Source: Antedon mediterranea
Lineage: Eukaryota > Echinodermata > Crinoidea > Comatulida > Antedonidae
NCBI RefSeq assembly: GCF_964355755.1
Contig: NC_092670.1
Span: 36,815,795-36,879,794 of the forward strand
Length of the DNA stretch: 64,000 nt
Direction of reading: 5' to 3'
Shown: positions 1 to 13,000 of the stretch, piece after piece
How positions within the stretch are numbered: position 1 is the stretch's first letter
How the letters are laid out: the number at the start of each line of letters is the position of its first letter
Program-made: the position numbers and the translations under genes
Notes under the pieces: generated by a model
What the model was told of the DNA's origin: nothing
What the model saw: only the letters and a program-made list of their open reading frames with translations
The model's database searches: none

Positions 1-1515
1 GAAAGTATGCAAATTATTAGTACAAGTTATATGAAATATGCAAATTACAGCCTTATGTATCTCGAAAAACGCTAATAACCGATAGAGATATGGCAACTTT
101 CACCTCTTGTACTACTAATTTGCATATTTTCTAGGGAAGTAACAAATGTGTGATTTTGAGAATTACTACAGTTCTATGTTGGCTATAGAAAACCTGTATC
201 TGAGTCATTTGAGGCCAAAACAGTCTGTACAGATATTTTAGTTGAATTATATGAAAATATTGAGAAATAGGGTCAACGGTCAAATGTCATAATTCAATCG
301 AGACAATTTTTGCATAAAATGTTTCATTACAGCGAATATAAATATGTACATTCTGAATCAACTCTGAATTCAAATCAACTCTCTAGCATTAATGGTTTTC
401 GAGATATGGGAAGACTGTAATTTCACCCCTAATTTGCATATTTCATGTAACTTGTACTAATAATTTGCATACTTTCAAGGTATGTGACAAAGATGTGATT
501 TTGGGAATTACAAAGAGGTCCTATGCTGACAATAGGAAAACTGTATCCGAGTCATTTGAGTCCAAAAAAATTATCTACAGACATTTTAGTCGCATTATGT
601 ATGCAAACATTGATAAATAGGGTCAAGGGTCAATTGTTGTATTTCCGGTCATTTTTTCGTAAAATGTTTCATTGGAGCAAATATAAATATGTACATTCTG
701 AACAAGTTTTTGAAAAAATCAACTCTCTACCTTAGCGGTTTTCGATACATATAGGAACCTGTAATTTCACCCCCTAATTTGCATATTTCATGTAACTTGT
801 ACTAATAATTTGCATACTTTGAAGGTGAGTGATACAGGTGTGATTTTGAGATTTACTAAACATTCCTATGTTGGCTATTAGAAACCTGTATCCGAGTCAT
901 TTGAGGGCAAAACAAAGTCTCTACAGACATTTTAGTTTTCATTATATATGCAATATTGAGAAATGGGGTCGAGGGTCAAATGTTATAGTTCCGGGCATTT
1001 TTTTGTAAAATGTCTCATTACAGCAAATATAAATATATACATTTTAAATATTTTAGTGAAAAAATCAACACTCTAGCATTAGCGGTTTTCGAGATATGGC
1101 AACGGTGTAATTTCACTCCCTAATTTGCATATTTAATATTACTTGTACTACTAATTTGCATACTTTCGAGGTGCGTGACGAAGTTGTGATTTTAGGAATT
1201 ATAATACAGTTCTATGGTGAGTATTGAAACACAATATCCAAGTCATTGAGTCCAAAATAAAGTCTCTACAGACATTTTAATCACATATTTATGTAAATAT
1301 TGAGAAATGGGGTCAAGGGTCAAAATTTGGTACTTCCGGACATTTTTATGTAAACTGTCTCATTAGAGCAAATATAAATATATATATTCTGAACCCGACT
1401 GTGCAAAAATGAACTCTCTACGATTAGTAGTTTTTAAGATATGGTAACCCTGTAATTTCACCCTAATTTGCATATTTAAGCTAATTTGCATACCTTCGGG
1501 ATGAGTGTCAGAGGT
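1..1515. repeat. satellite, ~345 bp units, about four copies
   Basis: Four head-to-tail units begin near 146, 490, 835 and 1182, each starting with a variant of TGTGATTTTGGGAATTAC and ending with TAATTTGCATACTTTC. Spacing is about 345 bp. Positions 1-85 hold the same unit end in reverse complement, so the array changes orientation just left of the window start or inside it. Each unit carries two ATTTGCAT octamers about 30 bp apart. The array decays at 1505-1560. No gene is visible. Confidence 0.85.
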
Positions 1516-1621
1516 GTGATGCTCAAAAAATAATTACCTTATCATATGTAACCATTTAAAAAAAAAAAATCTCTGTTTGCAATTTGTTTCACTCAAAATG
1601 CTAGATTGACTAGCCTACAAA

Positions 1622-3046
1622 GGAAGCTGTTACAAAGAACATTGTAGTACCAGCCTCATGTTTACGGAATGTAGAATTCCTTCTTTTTATGAATATTTAA
1701 GAAAATCGATATGTGGCCTGATGTGATTTATGTATAATTTTACATTCTATAGATCAGAAACTCTGAATGAATCAATACATGAATTACGATTTGAATCAAA
1801 ACACATAGAAACTCAGATAATTACATCAAAGATCTATAACTAAAATTCTTTTATATTATAGGATCAGATTCACCATGGTATCCAGCGTTTATACTAATTA
1901 TCGTGAGATCGAGGTTCGAATCCAACTCCCGCCGCATTGCTTGTATCCTTAAGCAAGATTATTATCTGTTATTATATCGTTGTTCCGTTGTTTGTACTCT
2001 TCACTTGTGAGTGCAATCCCGAATAAACTGAATTTAACAAACAATGTGGGAAAGCCTTTTGCAATTTTATATTTTCCACTCAAAAGCAAAGTGCGCAAAC
2101 TCGAGTACAGCACAGCACCTATTTGATTGGTGCTTATTTGAGTGTGTATTTTTTTTTATTATTCAGGCATAATTCCGGTGTTAAGTTCATAACAGCATTG
2201 ACCAGGCAACATTCTGACAACTTACGTAGTTTTGAAGAAATATTATTTTAAAACACAGACATTTTAGATTTTTAGTTTTGTTTATAAACTTTATTCTCGA
2301 TGATTGAAGTAAATAAATTTTACATTTGTTGTTAGTAAGTAACCTTTGATAATGTAAAGTATGAAAAAGAAATAGTCATACTGATGCGTTGGGTATTACA
2401 TAACATACTTCATGATTACTGTCGCCATCGAATAGATATAAATAGTTTAAATACTACCATGTAAAAAACGATTGAAAATCTGGAAATTAGCATGTAATGA
2501 TTTATGTGATAAATGTATAAGCAAGGTTGAAACTGAAAAAACACATGTTATATAAATGCAGTGTAATTCAATGGACAGGGCTTAAATTTAAAAATGTCAT
2601 AGCTAAGAGCTTCTCAAACGAAGGCCCAATAACTTTGTCTACAATTATTACTGGATCAAATAACATAATTGTAAATGAATTGATTTCTTTATTTGTATTC
2701 TCTTTATATAAGTTGCATATATTAACAAAACCTGAAAAAAAGAGAAAACAACTATGAAAAAAAGATCTGGAATCTTTTTATTACTGAAGTAAAGCACTTA
2801 ATTGAAAATGAGTTTATGTGCTACTACTTTAACGCTCAAGGTAAATTGGGAGATATAAAGGAAAATCTCCTTAAGTTAATGAAATAACAAAATGCTATTT
2901 GTATCTCTTAAATACATAATATATATACCTAGTGACTATATTACGTTTAAGATGTCACGCGGGTATGAAGCGTCTGACATACACACAGAGTCAAAATATT
3001 CCCTTGGACTTGCACTTTGTATAGACTCTAACCTTACGGTTTTCAT

Positions 3047-3079
<33 letters not shown>

Positions 3080-3420
3080 TATATTATTCCCTTCTATCCA
3101 TTCTAAACACACTTTTTTTCAAGTTTTTACATTCTTCGTTTTCATCTCATCAATTTTGGTCTTGGTGGTGAAAAGGGAAGATACTTTATATTCCTCCCCT
3201 GAGTTTATAGCCTCTCTACCCCAGACACGGACACGTACAGAATAAAACAACAATGACCACTTTTTCATGAGTAGGTTTTTTTTAAATCAATTTTTTGTCG
3301 TCATTTTATTACCATCTATATATTTTAACTAATTGTATTTTTTTAAAATGTAAATGAATGTAAATGTGGTTTCTTTTTTACATCAAAAAAATCTTAGCCT
3401 TTGTATATAATGTTTAAAAG
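1622..3420. other. gene-poor left part of unit A
   Basis: Matches 15705-17130 of unit B. It is also more distantly related to 8830-9650 and 29940-30660: shared text around CCTTTGATAATGTAAAGTATG and the block before the PSMD14 last-exon copies. That points to an older duplication inside the unit. There is a (TA)n run at 3047-3082. I see no coding exon apart from the exon relic listed next. Confidence 0.6.
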
Positions 3421-3439
3421 ATATATATATTTTTTTACA

Positions 3440-3560
3440 TCAATTCTATACTTTATTTTCGGTCGTATGTACTTCAACATGCTCTTCTAAATGTCGCTTT
3501 GGATCCAGTTTGTAAATGTTTTTCACCGCCAATTGTTCTTCTTCTTCAACAACTCAAATT
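3440..3560 (-). pseudogene. PSMD14 last-exon relic 1
   Basis: Read on the minus strand this translates to pieces matching the PSMD14 C-terminal exon (VEEEEQLAVKN, then [13 protein letters not shown]). It then diverges and stops, without the family ending TVVFK. The real exon at 30664-30825 reads [22 protein letters not shown] at this place. A 12-base deletion removes the DTMT part. It is a decayed, truncated duplicate and not an expressed exon as far as the sequence shows. Confidence 0.75.
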
Positions 3561-3699
3561 TTAAAAAGAGGCCAAATGTCTACAGTAATGTTAAGAATGT
3601 ATTCTTGCTAAATTCGATTTCTTGGTACCATAAGTCATAGACCTACTTTGCCTTTTCCGGGGCTAGGTTATTTTATATTTTATCAGTACACAACACTTG

Positions 3700-4727
3700 A
3701 ACTAAATTATTACATGCAATACAGTGCTAATCCATTATTAATGTAATGTGCACCCGGACATGCGGCTAATACATGAATCAAAACAGGAATATTATGCACA
3801 CCTCACCCCTGAAGAGATTAACAATGACCTCCAATGATAAGATATATAAGTAATTCATTAATGATTAATATTATTAAAAACATTTAAACTCATCAGCAAC
3901 ATTTTCTTTGAAGAAGCAGTGAGTATTCTATAAATGCAATCATTTTTCATTGTTTTTAATTTTACCGATTATTTTAAACATGTATTTTACTTTTACCGTA
4001 CTATTTTGTACTGACGTAACATAATCATGGACCTATACATTCGAAAGTTCATGGTTCAATTCTTGTATGATTTTCTACAGTTTTTTCACTTATTACCTTT
4101 AAATTGTAGTTCACAATTGACCCAAACGGGCTTCGTATACAGAACCACTAGTAAGTTATAATTTAATCTAACATCTTCATCGTATTTTTTTTTTCTTAAA
4201 TGCTTGTCAATGCTTGTCAATAATCAATATAGTATCAAAGAGTTTTTGCACACCGTTATTAGAAGTTTTCAATTTGTTAAAGTTGATTAGGTCATAGATT
4301 TTAATCAAGCCTGAATCCTTTTTTTTAAATAAAAACACTGACAAAATTTAATTGGTTTTTAACACAATTTAAGTTGTTCAGGTTCATAATATACGTTTTC
4401 TGTTTTCGAAACCCGAAACAGAGACTACTCCCGCTAAAATGTAGAAATTATATACATTAAAAAGGTGCTGTTCAGAATGTATGATTGGGTCTCTGAGACC
4501 CCTTTATAAACCGCTTTCACCATTTTCAGTTGAGGTCTCTTATGTCGAGTTATCTGCTTTCGTTTCACTTGCGGATAGGATGAGAAAAATCTAAATTTAA
4601 ATACACGGTGATGTATCTATACAGTTTAAAGTAAGTACAGGTATCCTCATTTATAGAGAAGCAAACACTTTTCTATAATTTATCGTAAATATTGTGAATT
4701 TTATAGGCATACTTATCGACACTCATA
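3700..4727. other. upstream region of lectin copy A
   Basis: No coding region. From about 4468 onward it matches 21325-21554 upstream of the second lectin, so the proximal promoter was duplicated with the gene. A possible 5' UTR intron is visible: donor TAAAGTAAGT near 4629 and acceptor TTTTATAG near 4706, 22 bases before the ATG. Both signals recur in copy B. No clear TATA box placement can be assigned. Confidence 0.5.
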
Positions 4728-7150
4728 ATGAAGATGATGCTGTATATTGTGTTTATCGCAGCACTAATAGTGCCTACTATGCAGGCGACTTGTGGTTGTC
4801 CTAAATACTGGGTTCCTTACTTAAACAATTGCTACCGAATCTTTGCTGAAAAAGTAACTTGGGGTACAGCCGAAAGAAAATGCCGAAACTGGTGGGTATT
4901 TATGTGTTTGTTACTGTTAGAACTCTGAATTCTATAAAAGTAGATTAGGATGCACAAGTAAAACAACGGTGTTTGAAATTTGGTCGACACAATCTTTGTA
5001 AATAATATTCCCATCATTTTTACCCACTCCAGATGCTTTATGCTTTTTGCCGATGACGGGGACGGGAGAATCACCACTCAAATTGCCATCCATTATAACA
5101 ATGTATTATAAATATCACCTTATAAAAAAAAATCCTTTGCAATTAAAGGTCAACCGTAGAGGGGACAAACGCAATGTTTTTTTTGTTGTAACATTTTTCA
5201 AATACTGTATGTTTCAAATGTTTTGATTACCTTTCATAAGGGACCACCAGGATTGCATTCCCTTTTGAAAATAGCTTGGTTCTCACTAGCGACGCAACGT
5301 AACGCAATCTACGCAACGTAAGAAAATTCTCTTCAAATCATTGTGTTTGCCCCCGCCTGCGTGAAATCAAACCTACGATGTTTGCAGAACTATTACGTCG
5401 TCGGTTCCCACTTGTGATTACGCAATACATCACTTTGCGTCGATACGTCGCTGCGTTGCGTTCTAGTGGGAACCATGCTTAAGAGAATGTTGTCTGTTTC
5501 CCTAGTTGACGACAAATATACTTAGATCTATAATCTTAGTCAATAATGCTTTAGGTTTTTACTTTCATTGGCTAATAAAACTGGAACTCAAAACTCACTA
5601 CACAGACAGACCACAATTTTGATCAAGGGCATATCGTTAGTATGAGCCTCAATATGGTTGCTAGCCGGTGATAGTTTTTCTGTACAACTAATTGATATTA
5701 TCTTCTTAAAAATATTTTCCTGTGCATATACTGTAGTAAAAAACCTGTTTATAATAATCTCCATCTTTCCAACGGCTGCATATATACACGAGAATTAGCT
5801 CAACTGATTCTCTTCTTTGTGCGTCTAACTAACGAACGTAAACACATAAATATTCTCATTACAATTGGAACCTATTCATAATAAAACATAACATAATATT
5901 AGAAAACAATAGACTGAAGTATAAAATGAATGGGACATCAAAAATCATTATTAGCAGCGGCAAGGGTCAGAGACTAATAGAACCAAGTCAATGCCAACTA
6001 ATATAAAAATAATCAATGCTTTGGATGATTGTGTCTACTGTCAATGTCTCTTCCTTTTTTCTAATGAGAAATCAGGAATCAATCATGGTGGTCAAATCCT
6101 GGTGGTCACGTATAGAGATAATCAAAATTCTTTTGTAGAACTAGCTAATGACAAAAATCTTCACAGAATAGTGTCTGGAAGATAAATCTCATTAATGTAG
6201 AATATATTTAATGATAGCAATGAATATACTATTTTGGTGCACATGCTAGTGTTTAGAAAATCATGGTCATGGGTTCCAGATTAATATCTATTCAGTGGGT
6301 TGGTTGGTATGTACATATTCTTGATACTAGTTTAACTACTATGTTCTGATTGCAATGGGGATAAACAAAAGTGATAACCAATAATAAGATTTGTTAGACG
6401 CTTATCCACCAAAGTGCTCAAGGCGCCTGTGAAAAACCAATGGAAACTAATCCTTTACGATCAAACCTGGAGTTTTTCAATAATGTTCGTACATTTCGTA
6501 ACATTACTCTAGTAGAATATTTATGTATTTTATGTAAGATTTTTGTCTGTGTTTCCTTCTGTAAGTAGTGAACCTTGAGTTTACTGTTGGTTGGGAAATT
6601 TAAATAAAATAACTTTTTACAAAGAAAAGAGGTTTGAAATTGTACCGTGTCATTTCTGCACTCTCAATTTATTTGTTTTTAACTTCAACAGTCATTAGGT
6701 CTCAACATTTATAATAATGGTAGGGGCATAATAGAAACCCTCTACATTTGTACTCATTTCTAGGCCTCTAGATACAAATCACAAAACTATAAAATATACT
6801 TTTTTTTTATTAATCAAAGGGCTCGTAACGCACATCTCGTGTCCATCTGGAACAATGATGAAAACCAGTTTGTTTCAAGACTTTGGAATACAGCAACTCA
6901 TGGATTGACAACCACCGATTCAGTTACCAGCTACTGGATCGGTTTGACCGACTCAACACACGAGGGTAGATTTTTATGGAGTGATGGCAACAGGTTTCCA
7001 ACTTATATAAACTGGGATAGTGGTGAACCAAACAACTACAAAGGCAGAGAAGACTGTGCATCAGTATGGGACAAAAATAATTCCAAGGAGAAGTGGAACG
7101 ATATCCCATGTTCATTCCGCCATGGTTATGTTTGCAAAGTTTCACAGTAA
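4728..7150 (+). CDS. secreted C-type lectin, copy A
   Basis: Two coding exons, 4728-4891 and 6820-7150, joined in phase (AAC TG + G GCT), give a 164-aa protein. Residues 1-20 form a hydrophobic signal peptide. The remainder is one C-type lectin domain with Cys24, 35, 52, 134, 152 and 160 in the long-form disulphide pattern. An extra Cys22 could link subunits. EPN at 124-126 and WND at 147-149 are the Ca2+ and sugar-ligating motifs; in the family EPN goes with mannose/GlcNAc-type binding. Family role: secreted carbohydrate recognition, often in immunity. The donor is GTGGGT and the acceptor follows AATCAAAG; reading through the donor would give a false 66-aa ORF. The 1.9 kb intron holds a MITE at 5273-5480. 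The specific ligand is not known. Confidence 0.9.
4892..6819 (+). other. lectin A intron
   Basis: Nearly identical to 21719-23425 plus 28610-28790 of copy B. It contains one MITE (5273-5480). Short ORFs here, for example at 5991-6185, are duplicated in copy B but lack splice signals, known motifs or homologous coding patterns, and I do not regard them as genes. Confidence 0.6.
5273..5480. mobile_element. MITE family 2 (GCTTGGTTCCCACTAGCGACG ends)
   Basis: A 208-bp element with terminal inverted repeats. The left end reads GCTTGGTTCTCACTAGCGAC and the right end GTTCTAGTGGGAACCATGC. The interior carries the conserved block TGTTTGCCCCCGCCTGCGTG. Other copies in the window: 8971-9153, 22101-22308, 30070-30232 and, reversed, 37401-37602. 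No coding capacity. Confidence 0.8.
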
Positions 7151-7498
7151 AATTTTAAATAGGCTTAACATCATAGATTTTAGATCTTTTGATTTTGACA
7201 AATTATAGGAATTAAAGATGGTTTTCTTTTTCATAAAGTTATAACACTTTTACAATTACCATGTGCGTGCAGATTATTCATGCAAGCCTAATTTATTTAT
7301 TTTAAAATTAGGCTTAGGCCTACCAAGGCAATCTAACATCATTGCCTTTGGCCTACTAACAAAATGCAGGTATATCATCATTTATCATTTATGGTTCAAG
7401 ATTTTGTGAGTATTATTAATTGATTGATACTTTTAAAATGTGTAGACCCACAGTTACACAACTCTAACAAGACAATAGTTAATGCTATATATCACCTA

Positions 7499-8343
7499 AG
7501 CCCCTTTCTCACAGAGTTGTGTGCCAGGAATATTGCGGGAATATACCATTACCATGCCGGTATGGTTTTCTGTGAGAACGGGTCGTCTTGGCATCGTGCC
7601 GGCACCATGCCGGCATCGACATGACCTGCTTTAGACCTAGTAATATTCTAGGGATATTCCCCGCAATGCCAGACGGGCATTCTGTGAGAACGTATCGCCG
7701 TTATATTCCGGGGTTCCCCGTCGAGGCTTTGACACCTTGCGCAGTCAAGTGTATCACTTTGGCGCCTATTCAATTCAATTAACAATAATAATGTCGAACT
7801 GGAGGGATAATGAGATAAGAGAGCTGCTTAAAATAAGGGGACAAGAAGAAATTTGTAGCATAATCTATATAGGCCGCTTTACTTAGGCTAGGCCATTAAT
7901 TAGCTCTTTGTTTGTTGGTGCCTGACCTTTCGTCGCCTTGCTTGTAAATTGTAGGCCTACAGCCTTCTAAGGTGTTTTACAGATTGCTGATGACGGCAAA
8001 TTAATTGCTATACCTGTATAATATATGCACAATATACTGTACATAGCATGTATTGCATAAATATGCTATAAAGGAAGATAATAATCTGTAACTTAACATT
8101 CGCCGCCATATCATCGCTAGACAAAAATAATAACATGACAATAAAGGACGCCCTCAATAATTATTTTGTCAGAGACTTTTTATTGGCCGAATATGCCCGA
8201 CTCCTTTCTCACAGAAAGCCGGTATATACCGGTTATATTTCCGGCACGATAGTCCGATGAGAATGGGTATATGCCGGTAACGATACCGGCACGACGCCAG
8301 CACTGTACCGGTATATTGCAGGCACATCTGTGAGAAAGGGGCT
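7499..8343. mobile_element. 845-bp TIR element, PIF/Harbinger-like target site
   Basis: Ends are perfect inverted repeats AGCCCCTTTCTCACAG / CTGTGAGAAAGGGGCT, flanked by a 3-bp direct repeat CTA (7496-7498 and 8344-8346). The unit B homologue near 29458 lacks the element and has TTA at that spot, which gives an empty site. Subterminal sequence is rich in GCCGGTAT-type motifs arranged as inverted repeats. No transposase is encoded, so it is non-autonomous. Three-base TSDs of the TWA/CTA type suggest PIF/Harbinger; the family is inferred. Confidence 0.85.
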
Positions 8344-9640
8344 CTATTAATACATTCTCTTTGATTTACTAACGAAGTAGCCTAATAAATAAATATGCAT
8401 AGCATGTGTGTGTTTTGTAGTCCTTGTCAGTAGGATGGAAGGGACGGCATTGGAACCTCGACATTTCTTGAGTCTAAAATTTGGTTTCAGTGATGGCACT
8501 AGGATTGTCCCGATATACGCGTCAAAGAAAACTAAAGCCTAAACAATAGTCAAGGTCATACATTATATGTGGCGGTACGGCTATGAGCGCTCACTGGCTA
8601 AACCCATGGGCCCCGGAGCTTATAGGGGGTCCCTGAGCAGTGCCCAGAGGAAAAAACAAGGCTAAAACGCTCGAGGAGGGCTACGTAGGGTTCCTAATTC
8701 AGGGGCCTAGTCGTCATATGTACGGTACTCGATAGCGACGCTTAGTTTTCAAATTCAACTTTAGTGCGCGGCGTTTTTTGATCAATCATCTTTAAAGCTT
8801 GGTTGCCACTGGCGACGTAATGCAAGAAAATGTCATATATTTGGGTTTTGTTTTATAAACTCAAATAGATTTACATTCATTGTGAATAAACCTTTGATAC
8901 TGTAAAATAGCCTATGTTGGTCTAAACAATAAATGGATGGTCCCATTCATACTGGTACATTGTGTAGTTTAAGCTTGGTTCAACGCAACGTAAGAAAATG
9001 TCCTTTCAATAATTGTGTTTTCCCCCGCCTGCGTGAAATCACACCGGCGATGTTTTCAGTATTGTTGCGTCGTCGGTTCCCACTTGTGATTACGCAATAC
9101 ACTTTGTGTCGATACGTCGCTGCGTTACGTTACGTTCTAGCGGGTGCCACGCGTTACAGAACACAGTGTTCCACAGAATGACATATTTCATGATTGCTGT
9201 TTTTTATCGCTATCAATTAGATATAAAATAATACATTTTTAATGAACTAATCGAAAAATGAAACAGACAATACGGTTACGGCTCGTCTAACGTAATTCAT
9301 CTTTTGTCAGCATAGCTTTCACTTTACATACAGTAACACTAAAACTCTTCAGAGAATAGGGCTTGGCTTTAGTATTAAACCTATTATAGTAACCCTCGTT
9401 TGTTTTATGATAAAGTTTCCTCTTAATGGGTGTCACATGAATAGAGGTTTCACAGAAGCTGAGTTATAATCTAGCAAATCTAAGTTTTTGGAGACATAAT
9501 GCTTTATTTCTACCATAAAAACAAAACGACATGAAAACGTGAAGCTTACAGTAGTTGAATTGTGTGCTTATTTGTACAGTTAGTTCCATATAGTTTAATT
9601 ATAAGTTATTGAATGTTACAGCTACATTTAATGGTTTATT
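8344..9640. other. intergenic block between lectin A and PSMD14 relic
   Basis: Matches 29460-30640 in unit B. 8575-8715 is a repeat (GAGCGCTCACTGGCTAAAC, GAGCAGTGCCCAGAGG) also present at 29680-29825 and 60405-60620. A MITE family 2 copy lies at 8971-9153 and half a copy near 8800-8830. No coding exon found. Confidence 0.6.
8971..9153. mobile_element. MITE family 2 copy
   Basis: Same interior block (CCCCCGCCTGCGTGAAATCA) and right end as the copy at 5273-5480, with a slightly degraded left end. The equivalent copy in unit B is 30070-30232, which has lost a stretch near its right end. Confidence 0.7.
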
Positions 9641-9795
9641 TGAAGACTACAGTATTTAACATAGACCCTTATCATTGTACAATATTTGCGGTCATCAGTA
9701 CTTCAACGTGTTCTTCTAAGTGTCGCTTTGGATCCGGTTTGCCAACGTTTTTCACTGCCAATTGTTCTGCTGTCATCGTATCTTCTTCTTCAATG
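9640..9795 (-). pseudogene. PSMD14 last-exon copy with premature stop (unit A)
   Basis: Read on the minus strand this is the close duplicate of the true PSMD14 exon 7 (30664-30825): acceptor ATTAG, then [20 protein letters not shown] and onward in frame to NIVQ. There a TGA replaces the Cys codon (family NIVQC), about 12 codons before the normal end. Sequence after the stop still aligns, so the break is a point change of a few bases. Together with the exon 6 copy at 13195-13320 and the exon 5 fragment at 14863-14904 it forms a 5'-less remnant of the gene. Confidence 0.85.
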
Positions 9796-10026
9796 GACTA
9801 ATACAGAAAAATAAATGCATAAACTTAACACAATTTATAATTAAATACTAGATATAGCTTTCGAACATGTAGTAAAATGCAAAGGAAGTGCAAATAAATA
9901 ATGAAATTATCATTTTAGGATCAAATAATGGTTTTGCATTTTTCACAGCAAAGAGTTGATGCGTAAATTGTTAAAAACAAAAAACTGTACTGTAGCTGTC
10001 TGGTACCACGTTGAACAATTAAGAGC

Positions 10027-13000
10027 CATTGTCTGTAAGAATCAAAGAAATATCAAAAAGAGTGGCAGACTAAAAAAAATGGATTTCTTTCAAATTTTGC
10101 ACATGGCTATATATGTGTTGAGAGAAATCAAATATGAATTATTTTTTATTTCACACGTATATTTCCATGGCAACGGCCAAATTTGTGTTTTTGACAAATT
10201 TTGTCCTTTTTTAATGTTTTTTAAAATGGATATTGGTACTACTTTGATGAACGATATTTTTGTTTTGTTCATTTAATTATAAAAACTAATTAGTGTAGGC
10301 CTATGCATAATAACAATGCATTGTGTACCTGTTTCAAATTTTTTTATTTTTTTTATTTCATACTTTGGGAGATACCATTTATTTAAATTGTTCAATGCAA
10401 CTAAACTTTACTTCACCTTAACGCCCAAAGTGGTGTATTTTTTTAGCTGATTTATTACAAATAGGTAGTTCTAATGTTTAATAATTGATTTCTAAAATAA
10501 AATACTGGGGTAAATTTAAAATCTACAAGCAGTATTGCGAGAAACATAGGTATTTAAAAAAAAAAAAAAACATGGTATATTAGTATAAACATTTTATTTT
10601 CTTTGATTATTTGATTTGAAACTCATTGGTCAGAAAAATTCCTAATGTTTTATATAGTTCTAGTTGTGTTGTGAGAAAAAAAAAATATTTTTAATTATAG
10701 ATTCTGTAATTCCCAGTTTTAATGTCATTTTATAGGTTATATCCTCTGGAAATTTGAATAAATTATCAGATCGTTGTGAATTTTAATTTTTGCAACAGAT
10801 TACTCCTCTCTTATTTTGAAGCTCCTCTTTCATTTGTTTACTTCTTTTATTTGCTAACCTAAGCAGATCCCACATGCCTATCCACCACCACTTTCGACTA
10901 CGACGCCTCCCCCCCCCCCCTCCCAACCCCGACTATCACCATAAAAAGATAAACTGCAACACTTTGGTCGATCATCCACTATAGAGTGTCAAATGCATGC
11001 ATTCAACCACCACCCACACTGCCGCTACTATCGCCCCAATGATTAGACGGATTCAAACTATTCCATCCCACCCCCTCCCCCTTTCTCCAAGCCCCCACCC
11101 ACCCCAAGTTAAAAATTGCAATGCAAAAGATAGGACATAAAGTTAAGTTTTTAGACCCTCGCCTTCAACCCCCTAACTATTTAAAAGTCCTGGATCCACC
11201 ACTTTCCCCTCCCCAAAATAGAACCAATCAAAAGTCAATGATATACTCAGGTATGTTAATGCTACATAACAAATATTGAAGCCCTGATTTGAAATTTCAT
11301 TTCATTTAAGGTCAGCATGTAAAATATCACACTTTATTATTAAATATTGGTTTTAAATTCTATATTTTTTTTACTGTGATGGTTGGATTCAGTATTAATT
11401 ATTAATTAATAATTATCTGATAATTATTTAATTTCCCTTAGTTATGCATAGCAACAGTTACTATGGTAACTAAAAATGAGATATTCTTTAGATTTTGCAT
11501 ATTTATCTCATACAAATTTAAATTTGTAGATTATTAGCAGGCATGCCTTATTTGCATTTTCAAATTACCGTTTCACAAGGTCATATTCGTAAGCGCTTAA
11601 TTTCTTCTGTGAATATTTTTATTCATGAAAACCCCATATTTTATTTACAGCGGCCACCTCCCTTAACGGACGCACTTTGAAAAGCCTGTTTGTTCTTCCT
11701 ATCTAATTAGTGCATTTGGTGCTTACCGTAAGCAGCTGCGGGCACCTTTTTATACTAAAAATGAGATTTTTTGTATGCGGCCAATCGAAAAATGTGATAC
11801 TTATTGCATGGACCTATGAATTAGAGGTGCATGTTTATTGTATTTCTTTATATATTAGCTTTATTTTGAAGAGGTTTTAAAAACATTACTGTGAAGAGAT
11901 GAGAAAACTACACAGATTTTGACCGACCATTTTTCATATGATAAAAGTTTTTAAAATTTGTCTGAAAATGCTAAAAAATACTAAACCACCTGATTATAAA
12001 TAATAATAGGCCTACAATTAGCTGGAAAATTGAGAGGCTCGTTTCGTTAAGAATATCGTATATAGCCATAATAAGTGATTTTGGCCCTTTATCGGCAGAA
12101 CCTCCCGTAAGGGGTCACCGCCCGTAAGCGGCCACTTTTCCAGGTCCCGAGGGTGGCCACTTACGGGAGGTTCAACTGTATTTAAAAAAACAATTATCCT
12201 TAGTTATGCATAGAAACAGGTTCTAAGATAACATAAATAATACATTTTGACATAACTTGACCCAACAAATGACCCTTTCACAAGGTCAGACATTTTCTGG
12301 GATTCAGTAGATAAGTAAATTTGGGAAAAGGTAGTAAAGCTATGTAATCAATTGTTTGTAGTCATGAAACCCCATATTAAAAATATTGTACTTAGTTACG
12401 TATAGAAACAGTTGCTACAATACACTAGGCCTATAGATAAAATGTTGATGTCATTTGACCTCAATATGTAAAATTTTTTTTTTTCATGAAAACTCCATAT
12501 TTAATTTTTTTTTAAATATCATTAGTTACGTAAACAGGTTTAAGATAACACTACTGTAAAGGTCATTTTTTTTTACCTTTATTCAGATTCGTCAAGACTT
12601 TCTTTCTGAGATTATTAGGATTCAGTATCTGTATATATATTTACGTAAGGGCAAAATTCGGTAAATCGCGCCTTACATTTAGAATTTTTACTCGATGGTA
12701 TGTAAAGTTGGTTCGTACTTTCGGTAATGATTTTAACCACCTGATGTAACCCTGTTTACTAATTATTAAATTAAGTTAGATAATTAGTTATTGACGATTA
12801 AAACGAATTTAAGTTCAACGATTTGCCCCAGATAGGGGTGTTTTCCGATCGTGGTATACACTGTCTAATGGATGTCCATCTTGAAAAATACCCGCCACAA
12901 AAATGCGAGGAGGCTTCGCATTTTCCTATCTCCTCCTACGATAATTGTTTTTAATAGCTGAAAACCGGTTGAACAGCTGGAGTACAGCATCATAATGTTG

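Noticed and set aside
2892-3245. 117-aa ORF across a TA repeat
   Set aside because: It is largely TATATA translation, has no splice or domain support and is not conserved in unit B.
5991-6185. 64-aa ORF conserved between lectin introns (also 22799-23008)
   Set aside because: The whole intron is duplicated with the same identity; the ORF shows no coding-type substitution pattern and ends at different stops in the two copies.
6924-7145. Minus-strand ORF over lectin exon 2 (also 28895-29116)
   Set aside because: Shadow of the lectin coding strand; no homology of its own.
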